Assembly: GCA_963674475.2 (NCBI GenBank)
Contig: CAXXFQ010000033.1
Location: 434,001-498,000 of the forward strand
Direction: 5' to 3'
Source of the DNA: CAXXFQ01 sp963674475
Lineage (GTDB): Bacteria; Planctomycetota; Planctomycetia; Pirellulales; Thermoguttaceae
Length of the DNA: 64,000 bases
Positions within the stretch are counted from its first letter, which is position 1; every line of letters starts with the position of its first letter. The translations under genes were made by a program, and so were the position numbers. The notes beneath the pieces are model-generated. The model worked only from the letters and a program-made list of their open reading frames with translations, was not told the DNA's origin and did no database searches. Below, in pieces: positions 16,928 to 25,500 of the stretch.

Positions 16928-19900
16928 ATGGGGTTTTCAAACCGGGTCATTCGCGCGTCGGCCGGGACCGGCAAGACGTTCCAACTGAGTAACCGATACC
17001 TGGCCCTCGCGGCGGCCAACGAACCGCCCGACTCGATCCTCGCAACCACCTTCACTCGCAAGGCGGCCGGAGAGATCCTCGATCGGGTTCTGATCCGTCT
17101 GGCCGAAGCGGTCCTCGACGACACGAAGCGGGAAACGCTCGAAACGTTTCTCGGGACCGACAGCCTCTCGGCCGAACGTGTCCAAATACTGCTGGAAACG
17201 ATGGTCCGACGGCTCCATCGGCTTCGGGTCTCGACGCTCGACCAATTTTTCAATCAACTGGGGCGCTGTTTCTGTCTGGAGCTCGGACTCCCGCCCGGTT
17301 GGGCGATCGCCGAAGAGACGCTCGACGACCGGATGCGGGCCGAAGCGGTCCACGCCCTTTTGGCCGAACAGGAAACGGCCGACGCGGTTCGTCTGATGCA
17401 CCTGCTGAGCAAAGGGGAGGTGACCCGCTCGATCGCCCGCCAGATCCAGGAACTGGTCCTCGGGTTGCACGAGGTCTATCTCGACGCGCCGGAAGCGGCC
17501 TGGGACCGGCTCAAGGAACGGCGGTCACTCGCGCCCGAGGCTTTTCGCTCGTTCGTCTTGCAGTTGGACGAATTGGAACTCCCCAAACACAAGAATTGGG
17601 CCAAGGCGGTCGCCAAAGACCAAGCACTTCTGCTCGAAGGCCAATGGGAAGATTTTCTTAAAGGCGGTCTGGCCAAGAAAATCCTGGAAGGCGAGGAGAA
17701 ATATTACAGCAAGCCGATCGAGCAGCCCGTCCGGGACGTCTACCTCCCGTTGATCGATCACGCTCGGGCGATCATTCTGAACATGTTCATCAATCAGAAC
17801 CGGGCGACCCGCGATCTGTTGGCCCGATTTGACAAGGCGTATACCCATTTGAAGGGCAAACACCGGGCGATGCGGTTCGAGGATATCACGCGACGCCTCA
17901 GCGCGTTTGTCGATTCGGACCGGCTGGGTTCGGCCTTCTATCGGCTCGATGCCCAAACGGCCCACCTCCTTTTGGACGAGTTTCAAGACACCTCGTCGAT
18001 CCAGTGGCGCGTCTTGCGCCCGTTCGCCCAAGGGGTGGTCGGCGGCGCTACTGAAAACGAGAAGTCCCGACCGCGAACCAAAAATTCCAGCGGCGCGCGA
18101 CTCCGATCGTTTTTCTGTGTCGGCGACGTCAAGCAGGCGATCTACGGCTGGCGGGGCGGTGTGGCCGAGATTTTCGAGGCGATTCAAGAGGAGCTCACCG
18201 GACTCGAAACCGACACGCTCGAACAAAGTTTTCGCTCGTCCCCCGAAGTGATCGAGACGGTCAACCGGGTCTTCGGGCCGTTGAAGTCGAATCCGGCCCT
18301 GAGAAACTATCCTGAAGCGGCGTCGAAATGGCACGGCCGTTTTCTGGATCACTCGACCGCCCGCGATGAATTGAAGGGGTACTGCTGCGTGGAAGTCGCC
18401 CCGGCCGCCGAAGGGAGCACTGACCAGGCGAAAACGACCCTCCTCTACGCCGCCGAGCGGATCGCCGAACTGAAGAAACAGGCCCCCACCGCCGGGATTG
18501 GCGTTTTGGTCCGTCGCAACGCCGAGATCGGTCTGTTGATTTCCCGATTGCGAGCCCTGGGCGTTGAGGCCAGCGAAGAAGGGGGAAACCCGCTGACCGA
18601 TTCCCCGGCGGTCGAGCTGCTCCTGTCGGTTCTGAAACTGGCCGACCATCCGGGCGATACGGTGGCCCGTTACCATGTGGCCCGGTCCTGCTTGGCCGAG
18701 CCGCTGGGCCTGTTACGCCATGACGACGACGAGGCGGCGTGGAACCTGTCTCGCGAGGTTCGCCGCCGTTTGGCTACCGACGGATACGGCCGGACCCTTT
18801 GCGACTGGGCCGAACGGGTCGCCCCCGCTTTGCAGCGCCCGTGACGCGCGCCGGTTGGCCCAACTGGTCGAATTGGCCCATCCGTTCGACGTGACCCCGC
18901 CGCCGAGGGTCGACCAGTTCATCGACGTGGTCCGTCGACGTCAGGTCGAGTCCCCTTCGTCGGCCGACGTGCGGGTGATGACCGTCCATAAGTCCAAAGG
19001 TCTCCAGTTCGACATCGTCGTCCTGCCCCAACTCGACGGCAAACTGACCGGCCAACCGCCCAAACTGGTCGTCGGACGCCCCAGCCCGACCGAGCCGATC
19101 GAACGGGTCTGCCGCTATGTGGGAAAAGAGCTCCGACCGATGTTGCCCGAGACGTTTCAAAAGATGTTCGACGCCGAGCAAAGCCAAAAGGTCGAGGAAT
19201 CGCTCTGCCTGCTCTACGTGGCGATGACCCGGGCGGTCCACGCGTTGCACCTGGTGGTCGCGCCGCCGTCGGAAAAGGAAAAGTCGATCCCTTCATCCTA
19301 CGCGGGCCTTTTGCGATCGGTGCTGGTCGGCGAAGACCAACGGCTCGAGCCGGAAACGGTCCCGTTTGAAGTGGGCGATCCGAACTGGTTCACCGCAACG
19401 ACACCGTCTTCCCCCGAGGCTACCGACCTTCCTTCTAACATCCCATCGTCGACGCCACCGGCAACGCCGCAGGTCCATCTGGCCCCGTTGGCCCAGCGTC
19501 CGCGCCGCGGTTGGAATCGTTTTTCCCCCTCGTCGCTGGAAGGCAACCCCCAGACCAAGGTCGACTTGCGCGATCATTGGCGACTCGATTCGGGTCACGC
19601 GGCCCGGCGTCGGGGAACGATTCTTCACGCCTGGTTCGAGGCGATCGAGTGGCTCGACAGCCCGATTCCTGACGACCAGTTTCTCCGAACTCTCGGGGAA
19701 AAAATTGATCCCGGCTACGGCGACTTCGAGCCGCTTTTGCACGATTTTCACGAGGCGATCCGGCGGCCGACCGTTCGGGAAACCTTAAGCCGCGCGACCT
19801 ACTCGGCTCCCGCGTCGGACTCGACCCCGGTCCATCTGAGCGGCCCCGTCGACTCGCCCCGCTGGAAAGTGGCTCGGGAACAGCGGTTTGCCCTCTCGAT

Positions 19901-20156
19901 GGGGGACCAGATGATGTCCGGATCGATCGACCGTCTGACCTTGCTTTACGACGGCCCAAGACTTGCCGGCGGCGATATAATCGACTATAAGACCGACCGA
20001 ATCGGTCCGGACCAACTGGCCGAGCGTGTCGAGTTTTATCGGGGCCAGCTGGTAGCCTATCGTCGGGCGGTGTCAAAAATATATCGTCTTGAGCCAAACC
20101 GGATTTCGACCCGTCTGCTTTTCCTCGAGTTGGACCAAACGGTTCGCCTCGATTAG
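16928..20156 (+). CDS. UvrD/AddA-like helicase with RecB-type nuclease domain, interrupted by a +1 frameshift
   Basis: The first frame (to 18844) has superfamily 1 helicase motifs: Walker A ASAGTGKT (residues 10-17), TTFTRKAAGEI, STLDQFFNQLG, Walker B LLLDEFQDTS (about 347-356), GDVKQAIYGWRGG and LEQSFRSS. The second frame, ending at 20156, continues with VMTVHKSKGLQFDIVVLPQL, LLYVAMTRAVHALHL and a C-terminal PD-(D/E)XK nuclease (RGTILHAWFEAIE, GSIDRLTL, DIIDYKTDRI, YRGQLVAYRRA). Such enzymes process double-strand breaks for recombination. The frames join by dropping one base near 18822-18840, giving 1075 residues. Removing a C from CCCCC (18822-18826) or from CCC (18838-18840) both work. The frameshift separates the helicase core from motifs V-VI and the nuclease, so without correction the protein would be inactive. 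No addB-like partner is adjacent. Confidence 0.9.
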
Positions 20157-20224
20157 CGGAGCGGTTCGCCTCGATTAGCGGAGCGGTTCGCCTCGATTAG
20201 CGGAGCGGTTCGCCTCGATTAGCG
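20140..20224 (+). repeat. 22-bp tandem repeat spanning the helicase stop codon
   Basis: Three full copies and one partial copy of a 22-bp unit (cggttcgcctcgattagcgg then ag) begin in the last codons of the helicase-nuclease and run past its TAG stop. Each copy contains the in-frame-like sequence Val-Arg-Leu-Asp-stop. The expansion therefore duplicated the gene's last codons downstream without altering the protein. Confidence 0.9.
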
Positions 20225-20301
20225 CATGCGTTTCGCCGCGTGTCAGGTGGCTGGCGACAAGGTGAAAAAAGATGGAGAAAAAAATTCAAAACTTCCCCCC
20301 C

Positions 20302-20329
20302 TTGCGAACCGAAGAAGATATGGTATTGT
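20302..20329 (+). promoter_or_regulatory. Possible sigma70-type promoter of tRNA-His
   Basis: TTGCGA (20302-20307) and TATTGT (20324-20329) are spaced 16 bases apart and lie about 66 bases before the mature tRNA 5' end. This is suggestive only. Confidence 0.3.
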
Positions 20330-20394
20330 AAATTGCTTACTCGTAACCGCCGCCGATATGCCACTTTAGGGGTATTCCGGCGGGCCGTTTCGAT

Positions 20395-20469
20395 GGTGGA
20401 TGTAGCTCAGCTGGTTAGAGCACTGGATTGTGGTTCCAGAAGTCGGGGGTTCGAATCCCCTCATCCACC
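20395..20469 (+). tRNA. tRNA-His (anticodon GTG)
   Basis: The acceptor stem GTGGATG/CATCCAC is complete. The anticodon arm is CTGGA-TTGTGGT-TCCAG with anticodon GTG, and the T arm GGGGG-TTCGAAT-CCCCT is present. Position 20395 supplies the extra G(-1) typical of tRNA-His, opposite C73 at 20469. CCA is not encoded. The 3' half is the attachment site of the element that follows, and the tRNA is intact in the integrated state. Confidence 0.96.
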
Positions 20470-21938
20470 CTGAAGCCGTTAGTATCCGCTAGCGGCTTTT
20501 TTTGTGCCAAAACGTTTGATTTCAACGGGTTACAAGAATCGTTTTCGGCCTCTTCGGCGTTTTTAAGATTTTTTACTCTTGCCACAAATGGCCCCATTTT
20601 ACCATCAAAAGCCGTTTCCGTGGTGCCCCTGGTGGTGCCCTCTTGGTGCCCCTTATCAAAATCGATCGCGTTGATTGCCTCGGCTCGCTCCTCCGTACTG
20701 ACCTTTGCGTAAACGTTGCTAGTCAATTTGGGGTCACTGTGTCGGGCTAGCTTCTGCGCGGTCGCCAATCCTATCTGGCTTCGACAAAGGGAAGTGATGA
20801 ATAAAACCCGGTTGGCGTGAAAGTCTGCGAAACCTTCGTGTCCTTCGTATTCCACTCCGGCCGCTTCGCAATCGTGTTTCATCATCTTGGAAGTTGCTCG
20901 AAGGTGGCCGCCAGGAGATCGAAGCGGAAAGACCGGTTGACCTTCCTCGGGGCGGGTTCGATCGAAGTAGGCTCGTAGCCGATCGACCACCACCGGGTGG
21001 AGGGGGATTTCGTCGGTCTTCTTGTTTTTCGAATAGGCACCTTGTATTCGAACGGTCGGTGTTAAATTGTCGAGCCGAAAGTCTGTTCGGGTCAAGCTGG
21101 CTAGTTCCTTACGTCGTAGTCCGGTCAGAGCCGCCGTCAGATAGATCGTCGCTCGGGTTGGGCCGTCGATACCTTGAACCTTGCCGGTGTCGTTGCAGGC
21201 CGCTTTAAAAAGCCGGGCGAACTCTTCGCTGGTCATTGCCCGTCGTTCGTGCCGTCGGTCGTTGCTCTCCGGAAGCTTCTGAAGGTTTACTATCGGGTTG
21301 CTTCCCATTCGCCCGGTTGTGACCAGCCATCGATAGAACGATTTCAGAGAGACGATATAGCTGTTTACCGTTCTCGGGCTCCGGTTGGCGTGTCCGTGAA
21401 AACGTCGCTTTCCTTCGAGCGGCTCATTTTGTAGCCATCCTACGAAACTCATAGCCCGCTCGGGCGTCATCTCGTTGACTTTAGTCAGGTTTAAAAACTC
21501 TATCGCTTCTCGAATATGCCGGATCGTTACTTCGATATGGTAGTCGCTTCGGTTGGCGTCTCCCAGATACGCCTCGTAATCTGAAACGTGTTCTACGATA
21601 GGTTGCCGTGCCGACCGCTCTACTCGCTCAACCGCCGGGTCAAGGATACCAGATTTGATCTCGCTAACCCGCTTTTCTCTTGCCCTCAGAATTTGCCGGG
21701 CTACGTCGATCTCGGGCGTATCGGTATTCTCAACCTGCCATAGGTCGTTTTCGTCGCGAAACTTGATGTAGTAAGACTTGCTCTCGGTTTTGATACGCTG
21801 GCCATCTTCGGTCAGCGGGGCTTTGTGCTTTCGGCCATCCTTGCCAACCCACTCGGCCAACGTTTTACCTCGCTTCGTGACGATTTCGGCGTTTAGCGGA
21901 ATCTGGCGTTTGCGTGTTCGCCGAAAAGTAGAACCCAT
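20415..21938 (-). CDS. Tyrosine recombinase/integrase of the tRNA-His element
   Basis: This 507-residue phage-type integrase has an N-terminal arm (GSTFRRTRKRQIPLN), a SAM-like core-binding domain, and a catalytic domain with arginine in ALTGLRRKELASL, HANR (in FADFHANRVLF), the second histidine in LARHSDPKL, and the nucleophile tyrosine in LTSNVYAKV. The ATG at 21938 is preferred to upstream starts because GGAGAAG precedes it by eight bases. After the catalytic domain, about 90 residues lead into the att core, and the frame ends antisense inside tRNA-His (DEGIRTPDFWNHNP, then Val-Leu-stop). The core also lies in frame at the far end of the element, so on excision the last two residues would be replaced by a 99-residue tail, giving 604 residues. 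Confidence 0.95.
   Translation of the reverse strand: MGSTFRRTRKRQIPLNAEIVTKRGKTLAEWVGKDGRKHKAPLTEDGQRIKTESKSYYIKFRDENDLWQVENTDTPEIDVARQILRAREKRVSEIKSGILDPAVERVERSARQPIVEHVSDYEAYLGDANRSDYHIEVTIRHIREAIEFLNLTKVNEMTPERAMSFVGWLQNEPLEGKRRFHGHANRSPRTVNSYIVSLKSFYRWLVTTGRMGSNPIVNLQKLPESNDRRHERRAMTSEEFARLFKAACNDTGKVQGIDGPTRATIYLTAALTGLRRKELASLTRTDFRLDNLTPTVRIQGAYSKNKKTDEIPLHPVVVDRLRAYFDRTRPEEGQPVFPLRSPGGHLRATSKMMKHDCEAAGVEYEGHEGFADFHANRVLFITSLCRSQIGLATAQKLARHSDPKLTSNVYAKVSTEERAEAINAIDFDKGHQEGTTRGTTETAFDGKMGPFVARVKNLKNAEEAENDSCNPLKSNVLAQKKPLADTNGFRVDEGIRTPDFWNHNPVL
20423..20491. mobile_element. Left attachment site (attL), 69-bp direct repeat
   Basis: These 69 bases, from the anticodon stem of tRNA-His into its terminator, are repeated without any mismatch at 33109-33177. 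The flanking base differs on each side (A versus T on the left, G versus A on the right). The repeat marks the recombination core of the integrated element. Confidence 0.95.
20474..20504 (+). terminator. Terminator of tRNA-His
   Basis: AGCCGTTAG (20474-20482) pairs with CTAGCGGCT (20489-20497), with one T-G pair, around a six-base loop, followed by seven T. The att core ends inside this hairpin. Confidence 0.8.
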
Positions 21939-22520
21939 TTTGATAACTTCTCCATATGTTATGCCCAGCCAGATCAACAACCGGCCGGCTCTTTCCCATT
22001 CCTACCTATTATCGATCTTTCGGCTTTGCTGCCAACAGTTCGGCCGAAAATGCCCTTTCCAGTTGGAAAAAGTCCCCTAACGAATATCTTTAGACCCCCC
22101 CTATCAAAACCCGCGCACAAAAAGAGCGGGGGAGCATAGATGGTCTACGTCTTGAGGCTGTAGGGATTTTACCCCCCCTCCCACCTATGAATAGTATCGA
22201 ATTAACGATTTTCCCGTTTCGCAATGAAATCCCCTTCGTATAGCTCTAGAATCGATTCCGGTGCGATACTTGGCAGGCGGGCACCCGAAGCCCTTAACAC
22301 CCCGCTGACTAATTAGGGGCTAATATCGGTGAAAAAATAATCCTCCTTCGGAAAACGCTGAGAAAAAACACGGAGAGCAAAGGGGGTTTCCATGGCGTGG
22401 AACCGTAGAAATCCCCTTGCCCCCTTGTGTTTTACGCGAATCTCAATTAGATGAGATCCTGGTAGAAAGCAGCAAGGGCCAGGCCGTTTTTGGGCTGACC
22501 CTTGCTGGAATTTTTACTTT
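21939..22520. other. Intergenic region upstream of the integrase
   Basis: This 580-base region lies between the integrase start and the end of the large surface-protein gene. Bases 22077-22115 recur at 33321-33359 (38 of 39 identical), and 22095-22132 recur with several changes at 35907-35944. The motif CCCGC-loop-GCGGG at about 22108-22130 followed by TTTT on the reverse strand may act as a terminator shielding the integrase. No gene is seen. Confidence 0.5.
22471..22506 (-). terminator. Hairpin after the large surface-protein gene
   Basis: AGCAAGGG at 22471 and CCCTTGCT ending at 22506 form an eight-base stem extended by further imperfect pairs around a T-rich loop, just past the stop codon. 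The U-tract on the reverse strand is poor, so efficiency is uncertain. Confidence 0.5.
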
Positions 22521-25500
22521 TTAGGGAGTATACTCGTACGCCCCAAGGTCAACAGTACCGTTGTACACTCGAGCGTTGCCGAGAATGTCGAGAGCCAACT
22601 TCTCTAATAAGTCATCATCGTCATCAAGATCGTATATATCATCTGGAAGCAATGAGTAGAGACCCGCATCCTTCGCGCTGCTGGTCGACTTAAGGCTAAG
22701 ATCGCCATAATCGTCGTCCGCAGTTCCCCAGACACCATCCGCTCCTGCCGAAGGATCTTCGACAAAGTCCGGATCGCTCCCAATAAGGCTGACACTGCTC
22801 GCGTTGGTATACGTTCCGGAGATATTCGGGTTTGATCCTCCCGTGTTTAACGAGACGATGGAATTGTTCAATGTCAGAGAAGCGGTACTGTAGTTGTAAA
22901 TCCCGCCGCCATCACCAGAGGCTGAATTTTTCGTGAGAGTCGAATTATTCAACGTCGCCACAGCATTGGAGCCATTGTAAATTCCGCCACCATAATTAGT
23001 AGCCGAATTTCCGGCGAGAGTCGAGTTGGTGAAGGTGAACGCTTCCGAGCGGGTAGCAATGGCACCACCATTTACGGCAGTATTTCCATTGAAAACAGAG
23101 TTGACCACATGCAAGGGGCTGGTACTGGAATGAATCGCGCCACCGTCCTCACTTGCGGAGTTTTGGGTAAACGTCGAATTAATAACAGTTAAAGTGCCAC
23201 TACAGCAGATAGCGCCGCCGTCCTCATAGGCAGAGTTATTTGTGAACGTTGAGCCGCTTACCGAGGTCGTTCCGGAGGTATATATCGCGCCGCCATAACT
23301 CCACGATCCGTTGTCTGCCGAGTTGTCCACAAACGTCGAGTCGGATATGGTCAAACTGCCGGAATTCCAAATTGCTCCACCTTCACAATATTCGTAGTCA
23401 CCCAGGTTACTTGAAAACGTGGAATGGCTCACGTTTAAAGTTCCGGTGCTATAGATACCGGCACCGTATTCCTCGCACGAATTTCCGCTGACCGTCGAGT
23501 ACGACAGTGTCAAATTCCCGCCAGTATTGTAAATACCGGCACCATCCCAACTGGCCCGGTTGTTTGAGATAGTCGAATTGGTCACCTCCAGAGTCGTGCC
23601 GGAAGTCATGTAGATACCGCCTCCATTGTAGGCGCGCCCGTCACGAATCGTCAGGCCGTCAAGTTTGGCACCGGTGACCCCGTTGGCGTAAACGACTTTT
23701 TTTGAGTTGTCCCATTGATAGCCAATCGTGCCGATGTCACCGCTGAGAATCGTTTCGTTGGTTGCCCAATCACGCTCATTAGGTGACGTCTCCGTAGCAT
23801 CAAAACCGCCGTAAAGGGTAACGTCGCTCAACAACGAGAAAGTGTCGTCTCTGGAAGTACCTGGCTTATACGTTCCGTCGGCGATCCAGATCTGATTGAC
23901 ATCGTTCGTCGAAATCAAATCGCCATTGAGGAATTCGGCCCAGTCCAGCGCCGATTGAAGATCGTGAAACGCGGTACCCCAAGCGAGGCCGTCCCCGCCT
24001 GCGGTAATGTCTTCATCGACATACAACACTGGCCCGGTAACAGTCGACTCATAGGCACCGATATCAACCGTTTCATGGATAATCCGGTCGTTTCCTAAAA
24101 GATCGATCGGCAACGGTTCGGTGGTATTGTCATCCCCATCCAAGTCGAAAGTGTCGGCAGGCAGAAAACTATTATTACCCGCATTGATCGCATCAGAGTC
24201 GCCCCTCAAGCGAAGATCGCCATAGTCGGTGCCTGAAGGATTCCGAACGAACGTCGGATCAGTATCGATCAGGTTATAGTCGCTCGCTTGAACGGCATAA
24301 CCGAACGTTTCGGGATCGGAGGTGGCAGTGTTAAGGGAAACGATTGAGTTTTTCAGCGACAAGGTCCCGCTGTCATTATAAATCCCGCCACCTTGGGCGC
24401 TCGTTCCGTTGGCCTTATTGCTTACGAGGTTCGAATTCACCACGGTAAGCGTTCCGTTGTTGTAAATCCCGCCGCCCTTGGACGCGGTGCCGGTAACTTC
24501 GTTGCCCACGACAAGGGAGTTGACCAGCGTCATGGTCCCCGCGCTATTGGCGATCCCGCCGCCGTTAGCCGAGGCGACGTTTCCTTGAACACTACAGCTG
24601 ACAACGGTCAGGGTGCCACAGTTCTTGATCCCGCCGCCGTGATCGGCCGAGCCACCGGTAATGGTAAGCCTTTCCATGTCGGCAGTGATGCCGGAATCGA
24701 CATAGAAAACCCGGCTTTGCCCGTTGGCGTCGATTGTGAGTGACGCGGTGCCGGGGCAGACGATAGAGACGTTGGAGAGGATTTCCAACTGTTCTCCGCC
24801 GAGGGTGATTGTGGCCGGTCCGGAGGTGAACAGGGTCGAATCGAAGGTGATCGTTTCGTTGGGGCGGAGGACCGAGACCAGAAGTGCTTCGCGAAGCGTC
24901 AGCGCACCGTCGGCGGAGACCGAGTCTTGCGTACTGGAAACCGCAAGCGAAATGGAGGTGATATCGAGCGAGTCGGTATAAACGTCGCTCTCATTATTTG
25001 CCGCATCGCGGTACTGAATCTCAACCGTCACACTGGAGCCGCCCAACAGCGAGTCAGGAACGGTCGTTTCGAACGGGCTATCAGAATAGGTTTGCCAAGT
25101 CCCCCAAGTTTGTCCCGAAAACCGGTAACGCATCTCGGCCGCATCGTCAGCCGCCGCCGGGTCAATCCGGACGGATCGCGAGTCGAGAGTATTTTCGTTG
25201 CCGTCGAACTCATTGACCCCTGAAAGGTTGACATACTCCCCAAAGATTTTGAGGATAAATCCATCATAGTTGGCATTTCCACCATAAGTTGTGTCCCAAC
25301 TTCCAGAAACGCCCCAGTTGTCAGATTTGGTGCCTCCACAGAGGTAGATACTCCCGGTCGAATCAGTCGTCACATTAGATACGGTATCTTCATTCGTTCC
25401 GCCGAGATAGGTACTCCAAAGGTGTCCGCCAGTGCTATTAAGCTTTACGAGATAGCCATCCCTAGTTCCCCCATTGTAAGAAGTGTCCCAACCGTCAGAA

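Noticed and set aside
20240..20473. 77-codon frame reading DVAQLVRALDCGSRSRGFES
   Set aside because: It is a translation through tRNA-His.
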